Assembly: GCA_028688515.1 (NCBI GenBank)
Contig: JAQTXZ010000001.1
Span: 372,001-436,000, forward strand
Direction of reading: 5' to 3'
Length of the DNA: 64,000 bases
Source of the DNA: Patescibacteria group bacterium
GTDB taxonomy: Bacteria > Patescibacteriota > Patescibacteriia > 2-12-FULL-60-25
Positions 30,984-38,249 of the stretch are shown piece after piece (the first letter of the stretch is position 1; each line of letters starts with the position of its first letter). Position numbers and translations under genes: made by a program. The notes below the pieces were generated by a model. That model was not told the DNA's origin and searched no databases. It worked only from the letters and a program-made list of their open reading frames with translations.

Positions 30984-31361
30984 ATGACTTTGGAGGAACT
31001 AAGATTTAACACTAGATTTGCTTGGGAAAATGCGTTTGTTAAATGGGTGAGCTTCGTGCTCGCCGTTGTTCTGGTGACAGCCTCTTGTTTTGCCGCGGTC
31101 AGGTTGACTCAACTTGGCTTGTCATCCGGTTATGTCGTTACGCATTACACTGTGTATCTTGGTATTGACCAAATAATGCCGTTACCTTGGCTGATAGCTT
31201 TGATAGGCGTGCCAATCCTGCTCATTTTTGCTACAATAGTTTGCGGTTTCTTATTTTTCAGGCAGGACGGTTTAGCAGGTTACGCATTGGTAGCCTTGGC
31301 GGCATTTTCTACCGTGATTTGGATTTTACAACTTTATCATTTAATAAAAATAAACAGTTAA
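30984..31361 (+). CDS. Hypothetical small membrane protein, 125 aa
   Basis: Not recognised. Three hydrophobic segments: WVSFVLAVVLVTASCFAAVR, LPWLIALIGVPILLIFATIV and AGYALVALAAFSTVIWILQL. The N-terminus is short and charged. It starts 8 nt after the NifU-like gene and lies ahead of mraY-ftsW-murG, so it may be part of the same transcript. In Patescibacteria such small proteins often accompany envelope genes, but no function can be given. Confidence 0.78.
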   Translation: MTLEELRFNTRFAWENAFVKWVSFVLAVVLVTASCFAAVRLTQLGLSSGYVVTHYTVYLGIDQIMPLPWLIALIGVPILLIFATIVCGFLFFRQDGLAGYALVALAAFSTVIWILQLYHLIKINS

Positions 31362-31366
31362 ATCAA

Positions 31367-31399
31367 TACCGGATCCTCGCTTGCGCAAGGATGACAAAT
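31367..31399 (+). repeat. Partial R2 element before mraY
   Basis: ACCGGATCCTCGCTTGCGCA then AGGATGACAAA, the right half of an R2 unit. Confidence 0.8.
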
Positions 31400-31404
31400 T
31401 AATT

Positions 31405-32448
31405 ATGAGCCTTACTTGGGAGATAGTACGCATCATCGCTTTCGCATTTGTTTGTTTTTTGGTCGCCGTTATAAGCACCCCTTATGTTGTCAGATGGCTT
31501 AAAAAACATAAGATGGGAAAAACAATACGCGATTCAAGCGCGGCTCCCATAATGAATCAGCTGCATGCGGCAAAGGCTGGCACTCCGACAATGGGTGGAG
31601 TTGTAATTTGGGGTTCAGTGGCGCTCGTTGTCGGTGCGGTTTGGATGCTGTCAATGATAGTCGGGCAAAACTGGCTGGATTGGAATATTGTTTCACGCAC
31701 GCAGACCTATGTTCCATTCGGTGCAATGATAGCCGCAGCGCTCGTCGGTTTGCTTGATGACTACCTAAACGTCAAAAAAATCGGACCCAAAGGCGGAGGT
31801 TTGCGCGTTCGCCATCGTTTGATTGCTTATACTTCGATCGCTTTGATTTGCGCGTTGTGGTTTTATGCAAAACTTGATTGGAGCATTGTGCATGTTCCTT
31901 TTGTTGGGAATTATGATTTGGGATGGATGTATATCCCGTTTTTTATTTTTATAATTGTCGCCTCTCAGCATTCGGTAAATCTCACAGATGGTTTAGATGG
32001 TTTGGTTGGAGGGACGTTGATGGCCGCTTTCGGCGCATTTGCCGCGATAGCTTTCAGTCAGGGCCGCATGGACTTGGCAGCTTTTTGTGCTGCGATAATC
32101 GGTGCTTTGCTCGCTTTTCTTTGGCATAACATCACGCCGGCGGCGTTTTTTATGGGTGATACCGGAGCGATGTCGCTTGGCACCGTCTTAGGTATTGTCG
32201 CAATGCTGACTAATCAGCCGCTTTTATTGCCTATTATCGGACTTCCGTTTGTCATCGAATCGATGTCCGTCATTATTCAAGTTATTTCCAAAAAATTACG
32301 CAACGGCAAAAAGATATTTAAGAGTTCTCCTTTTCATCATCATCTTGAGGCAATCGGTTGGGGAGAGCCTAAAATCGTTATGCGATTTTGGGTAGTCTCA
32401 TTTATTTTTGCGATAATCGGCGTGATGATTAATATAATAGACAAATAA
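31405..32448 (+). CDS. mraY: Phospho-N-acetylmuramoyl-pentapeptide transferase
   Basis: Moves phospho-MurNAc-pentapeptide to undecaprenyl phosphate to give lipid I. A ten-TM protein of 347 aa. It carries the Asp motifs LLDDYLNV and VNLTDGLDGLVGG, and the MGDTGAMSLG and PFHHHLEAIGWGE signatures of MraY. It is the first of mraY-ftsW-murG, the conserved dcw order. ATG 31405 was chosen; the upstream in-frame TTG is in the R2 element. Confidence 0.97.
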   Translation: MSLTWEIVRIIAFAFVCFLVAVISTPYVVRWLKKHKMGKTIRDSSAAPIMNQLHAAKAGTPTMGGVVIWGSVALVVGAVWMLSMIVGQNWLDWNIVSRTQTYVPFGAMIAAALVGLLDDYLNVKKIGPKGGGLRVRHRLIAYTSIALICALWFYAKLDWSIVHVPFVGNYDLGWMYIPFFIFIIVASQHSVNLTDGLDGLVGGTLMAAFGAFAAIAFSQGRMDLAAFCAAIIGALLAFLWHNITPAAFFMGDTGAMSLGTVLGIVAMLTNQPLLLPIIGLPFVIESMSVIIQVISKKLRNGKKIFKSSPFHHHLEAIGWGEPKIVMRFWVVSFIFAIIGVMINIIDK

Positions 32449-32449
32449 C

Positions 32450-32521
32450 ATGGAACATGGAACACATAACATAGAGCATCGGCGATTGCGTGTTCCATGT
32501 TATGTGTTCCATGTTATGTGA
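32450..32521 (+). repeat. R4 word hairpin between mraY and ftsW
   Basis: AACATGGAACACATAACAT pairs exactly with ATGTTATGTGTTCCATGTT (19 bp). Confidence 0.85.
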
Positions 32522-32524
32522 CGT

Positions 32525-33652
32525 ATGCGTTCCGAAGGAGGTAAAATAGACAAAAAGTTTTTAGGACTCTTGATCGCCATTTTGGCCTTTGGACTTTTAA
32601 TGTTGCTTTCCGCCAGCGGTCCATTGGGCTATCAGCAGTTTCATGATTCGAGTTATTTTTTTAAGCATCAACTACTGAACGGGGTTTTGCCGGGTGTCAT
32701 TTTGTTTGCCTTTTTTGCCTGGTTTGATTATAAAAAACTGGAAAAATTCGCACCAACTGCCTTGATCGGTTCTATCGTTTTGCTGTTGCTGGTTTATATG
32801 CCGGGAATCGGACAACACTTTGGCGGGTCGGGACGTTGGATTAGTTTGGGTTTTGTAACATTTCAACCTTCAGAATTCGTTAAAGTGGGTTTTTTAATTT
32901 ATGTCGCAGCATGGCTGGCGAAGCGGTATGAGTATGAAGCAAAAACGTTAGAAGGAGGACTTTTTCCATTTTTGCTTTCGCTTTCAATTATCATTCTCCT
33001 GTTGGTAATGCAGCCGAATACGGGCTCGATGGCGGTTATAGTCGGAGCATCACTCGCTACATATTTTATTGCAGGTGCGCCTTTAACGTGGTTTGCGGCC
33101 ATAGGCGCATCAGCCGTAGGGTTTGTGGCATTGCTGGTAAAATTGACGCCTTATCGTACGCAGCGTTTTATGACGTTTTTGCATCCGGAGCTTGATCCGC
33201 AGGGAGTTGGCTATCACATCAACCAAGCTTATCTCGCCATCGGATCGGGAGGATTGTTTGGACTCGGCTACGGCCACTCGCGTCAAAAATATCTTTATCT
33301 GCCGGAAGTTGCCGGAGATTCCATATTTGCGGTCATTGCAGAAGAGATGGGAATGTTTGTTGCGGTTCTGTTTTTAATCGCCATGGGCGTTTTTGTGCAC
33401 AGAATTTTTGTCATCGCAAAGCGTTGCACCGATCCGTTCGGCAGATTTTTGGCGGTTGGCATAGGCGCTTGGATTGGAATTCAAACTTTTTTCAATGTTG
33501 CATCCATGATCGGCTTGATGCCCATCACCGGCGTAACTTTGCCGTTCGTGAGTTATGGCAGCTCGGCTTTTGTTGCCTTAAGCATCGCTTGTGGTATAGT
33601 GGCCTCAATCAGCAAAGGAAATAACTTATGGCGCGCGTCATCGCATTGGTAG
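32525..33652 (+). CDS. ftsW: SEDS-family peptidoglycan glycosyltransferase FtsW
   Basis: A lipid II polymerase of the divisome (or RodA for elongation; the mraY-murG context favours FtsW). 375 aa, about ten TM segments. Family marks: HQLLNGVLPGVILFAFFAWFDYKKL, the GGSGRWISLG loop, FQPSEFVKVGFLI, and IAEEMGMFVAVLFL with PFVSYGSSA near the end. A strong AAGGAGG at 32533-32539 falls inside the frame just before the conserved part begins (IDKKFLGLL, ATA at 32547), so the true start may be non-AUG or the ATG at 32525. Confidence 0.94.
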   Translation: MRSEGGKIDKKFLGLLIAILAFGLLMLLSASGPLGYQQFHDSSYFFKHQLLNGVLPGVILFAFFAWFDYKKLEKFAPTALIGSIVLLLLVYMPGIGQHFGGSGRWISLGFVTFQPSEFVKVGFLIYVAAWLAKRYEYEAKTLEGGLFPFLLSLSIIILLLVMQPNTGSMAVIVGASLATYFIAGAPLTWFAAIGASAVGFVALLVKLTPYRTQRFMTFLHPELDPQGVGYHINQAYLAIGSGGLFGLGYGHSRQKYLYLPEVAGDSIFAVIAEEMGMFVAVLFLIAMGVFVHRIFVIAKRCTDPFGRFLAVGIGAWIGIQTFFNVASMIGLMPITGVTLPFVSYGSSAFVALSIACGIVASISKGNNLWRASSHW

Positions 33653-34743
33653 GCGGGGGAACAATGGGGCCGGTAGTCCCGTTGTTGGCGTTGTACAAAA
33701 AACTGGCCGAGCGCCATCCGGCAGATAGCTTTGTTTGGGTCGGCACGCCGGACGGCCCGGAGCGCAAAGCAATCGAAGAGCTGAACATTCCTTTTGTGCC
33801 AATAACAGTCGCCAAAATGCCCAGGTATCTTTCTGTTAAGATGCTTACCTGGCCGTTTGATTATTTGGATGCAGCTAAAGATGCAAAAGAGTTTTTAGAT
33901 AAATGGAAACCCGACGTCGTTATCGGCGCCGGTGGTTTTTCGCAAGTCCCGGTAATCAGAGCGGCCGCCAAGCGCGGCATAGTCTGTGCCGTGCATCAGC
34001 TTGACTTTGAGCCTTTGCTTTCCAACCGACTTGTTGCCAGATTCTGCAAATTGGTCACGACTTCATTCGTCTATCACAGAAAACATTTGCTCGTTCCGAT
34101 TTTCAGATATTCATTGCAAAATCGGTTGACGGAAGAGGTTGCGATCGCAACGCCGAATCGTTTTGTCGGTGCGATTGTTCCGGAAAAATCAAAGGCGGCT
34201 CAATCTTTTGGTTTGGACGGTTCGCTTCCGACAGTCCTGTTTGTCGGCGGCGGAACCGGGTCGAGGCTTTTAAACGAAGTCGTGGAAAAGAATTTGGATA
34301 AATGGCTCGCAAAAGTGCAGATCCTGCAACTAACGGGCAAGGGCAGGGGATTTGATGCAGAAGAACGGCCCGGCTACGCGAAACGCGAGTTTATAAAGCA
34401 AGACGAAATGCTGCGGGCTTATGCCGCAGCGGACATAGTCGTCTCTCGCGGCGGCATGGGTGCGATTGCTGATTTTGCAACACTTTCTAAACCTTCGATC
34501 ATTGTGCCAATAAAAAATTCAGCTCAAGAAAAAAATGTCAGGCACATGGAGTTGTCGGTAGTCGGAGTAGAAGAATCAGCCAACTTGTTCGAAGATCTCT
34601 ATCATCAAATTTTCCATTTATTCGCGCATCCGGACGAGCGTCTGCGTTTAGCCGAAGAAATCCATCGCGCCCTGCGCACCGACGATGGAACTGAATGGGC
34701 AGATCATATCGAAAAACTGCTGCCGGAAAATAATAATGGATAA
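33628..34743 (+). CDS. murG: MurG-like lipid II synthase, divergent active site
   Basis: Transfers GlcNAc from UDP-GlcNAc to lipid I. A GT28/GT-B fold of 371 aa with the two Rossmann halves: VIALVGGGTMGPV at the start and LFVGGGTGSRLLN mid-protein, then SRGGMGAIADFATLSKPSIIVPIKNSAQEKNVRH. The canonical GGTGGH has become GGTMGP, so the catalytic-base His is absent. The acceptor-site HEQN block is VHQLDFEP. It overlaps ftsW by 25 nt. Either a modified MurG or a related transferase. Confidence 0.85.
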   Translation: MARVIALVGGGTMGPVVPLLALYKKLAERHPADSFVWVGTPDGPERKAIEELNIPFVPITVAKMPRYLSVKMLTWPFDYLDAAKDAKEFLDKWKPDVVIGAGGFSQVPVIRAAAKRGIVCAVHQLDFEPLLSNRLVARFCKLVTTSFVYHRKHLLVPIFRYSLQNRLTEEVAIATPNRFVGAIVPEKSKAAQSFGLDGSLPTVLFVGGGTGSRLLNEVVEKNLDKWLAKVQILQLTGKGRGFDAEERPGYAKREFIKQDEMLRAYAAADIVVSRGGMGAIADFATLSKPSIIVPIKNSAQEKNVRHMELSVVGVEESANLFEDLYHQIFHLFAHPDERLRLAEEIHRALRTDDGTEWADHIEKLLPENNNG

Positions 34744-34757
34744 AAAAGCCGCGCAAG

Positions 34758-34997
34758 TTAGTCCTTGGGCGGTTTTGAAGATTCCTCTTTTACTGGACGA
34801 ATAGGGGTATAGAATTCAAGGTTCGTGATGGTAAGATAAATTGCTGCAAGCATAAGACCGAGCCCATTGCCGAACCATCGCAACTCGGTCATGGGTGTGT
34901 TGTTGTACAAGTCGCGGAAGATCGTAACTAGTATGACAAACCCACAAAGAGCCATGAAAGCAGAAAAGAGACTGAGGATAGTGCGTAGCGGTTTCAT
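34758..34997 (-). CDS. Small membrane protein, two TM segments
   Basis: Not recognised. A 79-aa protein with hydrophobic stretches TILSLFSAFMALCGFVILVTI and LGLMLAAIYLTITNLEF and a Lys/Pro-rich tail (KEESSKPPKD). ATG 34997 is set by Shine-Dalgarno AAGGAG 6 nt upstream. Last gene of a minus-strand operon from 35979; 15 nt after the previous one. Similar in size and topology to the protein at 36063-36305 but without clear sequence identity. Confidence 0.72.
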   Translation of the reverse strand: MKPLRTILSLFSAFMALCGFVILVTIFRDLYNNTPMTELRWFGNGLGLMLAAIYLTITNLEFYTPIRPVKEESSKPPKD

Positions 34998-35012
34998 TTG
35001 CATCTCCTTGTG

Positions 35013-35504
35013 TTACTCAACACATTCGACGTCTTCTGGGTCGCAGAGCTCGAGATTGCAGCCGAACTTGGGACCGTTCAGCATCTCGCACACTGGCGAT
35101 GGGAAGTTGTATGGACCGGTAGTTGTCATACCGATTGAGGTTTTGCCCATGTCTACGAGAGGATGTTCGGCGCGCAGCAGTCTGCCCATATCCCCTAGGT
35201 TGCTTTTCCGCGTCTGTGGTTCGTTGTAGAAATCCACCGCAAACTCGGCGAGCATCTGGAAGAAGAAACCGTACTCAAGCTCGGACAACTCGAGCGTCGC
35301 GCCGTCTTTCGTGACGGTAATCTGGAATACTCGACGTATCTCTTCAATGCCTTCAAGCGGCGGCGCATCATCGAGTTTGCCGATGGGGATCGCGAATTTC
35401 AGTTCATACTTGAACGTCTTTTCCGCGATCTTGATACTGCCCTTGTAGTAGTCGCCGTCGCGAACTTGCTCTACGCTGCGTACAACCAAAACTTGCGTAT
35501 CCAT
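35013..35504 (-). CDS. Hypothetical soluble protein with shared C-terminal tail
   Basis: Not recognised. A 163-aa beta-rich, acidic protein without signal or TM (MDTQVLVVRSVEQVRDGDYYKG). Its end (LELCDPEDVECVE) is nearly the same as that of the protein at 35527-35979 (VELCDPEDVEMVE), while the bodies differ. Strong Shine-Dalgarno AAGGAGG 6 nt upstream. C/G-ending codons prevail, unlike flanking murG. An operon partner of its neighbour, 22 nt apart. Confidence 0.78.
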   Translation of the reverse strand: MDTQVLVVRSVEQVRDGDYYKGSIKIAEKTFKYELKFAIPIGKLDDAPPLEGIEEIRRVFQITVTKDGATLELSELEYGFFFQMLAEFAVDFYNEPQTRKSNLGDMGRLLRAEHPLVDMGKTSIGMTTTGPYNFPSPVCEMLNGPKFGCNLELCDPEDVECVE

Positions 35505-35526
35505 GGTTTTCCTCCTTTATAGAGGG

Positions 35527-35979
35527 TTACTCAACCATCTCAACATCTTCGGGATCGCAGAGCTCGACCTTGACCTCAACCCTGGCCTTGTCTGTGCCGC
35601 GCAGTTTCTTTAGGAAATCGCTGCAAGCTTTTCCGAGAGCGTTACGATATTCCAGAATCAGCTCCGGCGTGCGCTCCGGCTTGCGGTACAACAGCTCGAC
35701 CTTGAGAAATGCAGTCGGCGATGGGTATATCGGAACGGAAGGATCGTGCGGGAAAAAGCAGGAGACGTCATCCGGCGTCAGATTGAAGTGCCGGCACGTG
35801 ACCTCGACGAGAATGTTTTTGAGTGAATCGCGCCAGCCAAACGGCGCCGGTACGACAGGGCCTTCGCGCTGCATGCGCTTGGCGTAGACGACATCTTCGT
35901 CTGTTGGCTTGTCGGTACGCACATAGCGCAGGTCAATGGGAATGAGCGGAGAGACGTTTACGACTGTAATGAGCGGCAT
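35527..35979 (-). CDS. Hypothetical soluble protein with shared C-terminal tail
   Basis: Not recognised. 150 aa; begins MPLITVVNVSPLIPIDLRYV, with a central IYPSPTAFLKVELLYRKPERTPE and a helical KACSDFLKKLRGTDK before the VELCDPEDVEMVE tail. Shine-Dalgarno GGGAGG lies 6 nt before the ATG, and a good promoter is at 36013-36042. First gene of the three-gene minus-strand operon. No hydrophobic segment, so cytoplasmic. Confidence 0.78.
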   Translation of the reverse strand: MPLITVVNVSPLIPIDLRYVRTDKPTDEDVVYAKRMQREGPVVPAPFGWRDSLKNILVEVTCRHFNLTPDDVSCFFPHDPSVPIYPSPTAFLKVELLYRKPERTPELILEYRNALGKACSDFLKKLRGTDKARVEVKVELCDPEDVEMVE

Positions 35980-36012
35980 GATGACCTCCCAGGGGTTGGA
36001 TGCTTGATGCAG

Positions 36013-36042
36013 ATATTAGAGCTATTTTGAGAAAAAAGTCAA
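36013..36042 (-). promoter_or_regulatory. Promoter of the 35979-34758 operon
   Basis: On the minus strand: TTGACT (36042-36037), 18-nt spacer, TAATAT (36018-36013). Confidence 0.72.
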
Positions 36043-36062
36043 GAATAAAAGAGCCGCTCATG

Positions 36063-36305
36063 TTATGGCGGCCAGGAGAGGTTGATATTGCCGCTTTGGT
36101 CGCGGCGAGAAGGATCGAGGATGAATGCAAAGAACAAAGTTGCGACAAGCGCAAAGAGCATCACGAGCTCGACGGCAACGAGGGTCCAATCTAGGAAAAC
36201 GGAACGAATAGTATCGATGTATGCGATCCAGGGGATTGCAAAAAAACCCGCAAAAAGAAAAAGAGCCAGACAGACAAAAAGTTTTCCGACCTTATTTTTG
36301 TTCAT
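36063..36305 (-). CDS. Small membrane protein, two TM segments
   Basis: Not recognised. 80 aa, with hydrophobic segments LFVCLALFLFAGFFAIPWIAY and LVAVELVMLFALVATLFFAFIL and a short polar tail. Shine-Dalgarno GGAGG is 8 nt before the ATG. It stands between the tRNA-Lys terminator and the promoter of the next minus-strand operon, so it is its own unit. Confidence 0.72.
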   Translation of the reverse strand: MNKNKVGKLFVCLALFLFAGFFAIPWIAYIDTIRSVFLDWTLVAVELVMLFALVATLFFAFILDPSRRDQSGNINLSWPP

Positions 36306-36377
36306 TTGTTTGCCTCCGGTTGTATAAAAAGAAAACGATGTTATGTAGACTTGATGACAAAAAATAAGTATAAAAAT

Positions 36378-36407
36378 AAAAAACCGCCATACAGTTAGCG
36401 GTTTTTT
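36378..36407 (-). terminator. Terminator of tRNA-Lys
   Basis: AAAAAACCGC / GCGGTTTTTT stem with a 10-nt loop; on the minus strand the T-run is TTTTTTATTTTTA. Confidence 0.85.
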
Positions 36408-36410
36408 ACG

Positions 36411-36485
36411 TGGTGCGCTCGGTGGGGATCGGACCCACGACCATTGGCTTAAAAGGCCACTGCTCTACCACTGAGCTACGAGCGC
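36411..36485 (-). tRNA. tRNA-Lys (UUU), CCA encoded
   Basis: 75 nt on the minus strand. Acceptor GCGCTCG/CGAGCGC, D-arm GCTC/GAGC, anticodon loop CTTTTAA (anticodon TTT), T-arm GTGGG TCCGATC CCCAC, discriminator A and encoded CCA. The top of the anticodon stem has a G27-A43 mismatch. MnmA in this window would thiolate its U34. Confidence 0.95.
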
Positions 36486-36556
36486 AAAATCTTCAACTTC
36501 CTGCTTTCCCCAATTTGCGCTAAAATGATAACTGATTTTAAAAGATAAATCAAGAG

Positions 36557-37702
36557 ATGAGGATTGCCATGATCGGAGCCAAGGGACTCCCAAGTTTACA
36601 GCCCGTCGGAGGCGGCGTGGAAACGCATGTGGAGGAGCTGGCGCTTCATCTTGTTAAGCTTGGCCACAAAGTGACTGTTTACGTGCGTGCTTATGCAAAT
36701 CCGGAGCGAAAAAAGGAGTGGAAAGGCATAAAATTGGTGACCTTGCCATCTTGGCATCGCAAGCATTTTGACGCCATAACGCATGTCTTTTTTTCAACTC
36801 TGCATTCTTTACCGGAGCGTTACGATATTGTTCACTATCATGGTATAGGCCCTTCGACGCTGTCTTGGATACCCCGCGTGTTTAAAAGATCCGCCAGAGT
36901 AATCGTAACTTTCCACAGCAGAGACCAGTATCATGAGAAATGGGGTTTGCTGGCGCGGATGTATCTCGCCTTTGGCGAATGGACGGCTGTTCATTTCCCA
37001 CATGCTACGATCGCGGTTTCGCATAACATAAAATTGCTTTGCTCGATGATGTATCGCAGCAAAACTACTTTTTATATTCCAAACGGAGTTGACGTCGCTC
37101 CAAAAAAAATAGGAGTCGACGAGCTTAAACGGTTTGATATAAAACCGGGACATTATTTTTTGCATCTTGCCAGGCTTGTGCCGCATAAAGCGCAAGATGA
37201 TACTATCCGCGCATTTCGATTGCTTAAGACGGATGACAAGTTGGTCATAGCGGGCGGAGCATCTTTTGATGATGCGGATTATTTGGAGTTTTTAAAGAGA
37301 TTGTCAGCCGATGACCCGCGTATCGTTTTTACAGGGCACCAGGGCGGAGCAACGCTTAAACAGCTTATAGCTCATTGCAGGGCGATCGTGCATCCGTCCC
37401 GCAGCGAAGGTTTGTCCGTTGCGATATTGGAGGCGATGGCCAGCGGCAGGCTGGTGATAATGAGCGACATTCCGGAAAATCTTGAGTTGATTGACCATTC
37501 CGGCATAGCCGTGCCGGTCGGCGACATTCAGGCGATTGCCAATGCGATGCAATGGACGATCGAAAATGATTTGCTGGCAGAAGAAAGAGGCGAGCGGGCA
37601 AGATCGGTCATTGCTAAACTTCATTCGTGGGAATCAATTGCCAAAAAGACCGAAAAAGTTTATAAGAATCAAATGCCAACAGAAAATTATGAAAAATTTT
37701 AA
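36557..37702 (+). CDS. GT4 family glycosyltransferase
   Basis: A GT-B retaining glycosyltransferase of 381 aa. N-terminal glycine-rich acceptor loop IGAKGLPSLQPVGGGVETHVEEL, then HYHGIGPSTLSWIPR, FYIPNGVD, HLARLVPHKAQDDTIRAF and the donor site RSEGLSVAILEAMASG with GIAVPVGD. Close to sugar transferases of capsule and lipid-linked glycan pathways. A weak AAGAG lies before the ATG. It overlaps the next gene by 14 nt. Confidence 0.93.
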   Translation: MRIAMIGAKGLPSLQPVGGGVETHVEELALHLVKLGHKVTVYVRAYANPERKKEWKGIKLVTLPSWHRKHFDAITHVFFSTLHSLPERYDIVHYHGIGPSTLSWIPRVFKRSARVIVTFHSRDQYHEKWGLLARMYLAFGEWTAVHFPHATIAVSHNIKLLCSMMYRSKTTFYIPNGVDVAPKKIGVDELKRFDIKPGHYFLHLARLVPHKAQDDTIRAFRLLKTDDKLVIAGGASFDDADYLEFLKRLSADDPRIVFTGHQGGATLKQLIAHCRAIVHPSRSEGLSVAILEAMASGRLVIMSDIPENLELIDHSGIAVPVGDIQAIANAMQWTIENDLLAEERGERARSVIAKLHSWESIAKKTEKVYKNQMPTENYEKF

Positions 37703-38249
37703 CTTTCAGGCAATACGCAAAAGCAAGTTGTCTTTGGAAAAAGAAAGACGCGAATTGGACGCTAAATCGGACGAAGCGCGCAGGCAGTCTAAGCTTGCAA
37801 TATTTGCGTTGCAGCGCGGAGAGCAGAAGAGGGGCGATCAATATCTTGCCGAAGCAAGGAAGCTGATAAAAGCTTGCCAGATGATGATTAGAAAGCGCCC
37901 GTCGCTTTCGGGTGATTCGGGTTACAAATCCGCGCTCGAGGAATTTGTGGAAGCAGCTTTGTTCGACGCATATCTTAAAGATGATTTGAGGTTGCCGGCA
38001 GAGGCGGAAAGCAGTCCCGATGCTGCGCTGGGAGGATTGGCTGATTTGGCGGGAGAGATTGCGCGCCATTCTGTTTTGATGGCAACTGTGAAAAATAAAA
38101 AAGCGATCGAGCATGCCCATGCCACCGTCGTCAAAATTGTCGATGTTTTGGCGGCTTTGGATTTGACCGGTTCGCTGCGCTCTAAATTCGACCAAACTAA
38201 ACAGCATCTTAGGAAGATCGAGGATTTGAGGTATGACCTCTCAAGATAA
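37689..38249 (+). CDS. Translin-superfamily protein
   Basis: 186 aa, all helical. The pattern RELDAKSDEARRQSKLAIFALQRGE, then EEFVEAALFDAYLKD, LGGLADLAGEIARHSV and the C-terminal LDLTGSLRSKFDQTKQHLRKIEDLRYDLS matches the archaeal translin-like family, whose end is typically (D)LSGELRRKxDxxRxxLExTExDL-like. Translins form ring oligomers that bind or cut RNA and DNA. They are rare outside eukaryotes, archaea and CPR bacteria. ATG 37689 is preferred; the frame is open further up inside the previous gene. It overlaps murL-murD by 17 nt. Confidence 0.8.
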   Translation: MKNFNFQAIRKSKLSLEKERRELDAKSDEARRQSKLAIFALQRGEQKRGDQYLAEARKLIKACQMMIRKRPSLSGDSGYKSALEEFVEAALFDAYLKDDLRLPAEAESSPDAALGGLADLAGEIARHSVLMATVKNKKAIEHAHATVVKIVDVLAALDLTGSLRSKFDQTKQHLRKIEDLRYDLSR

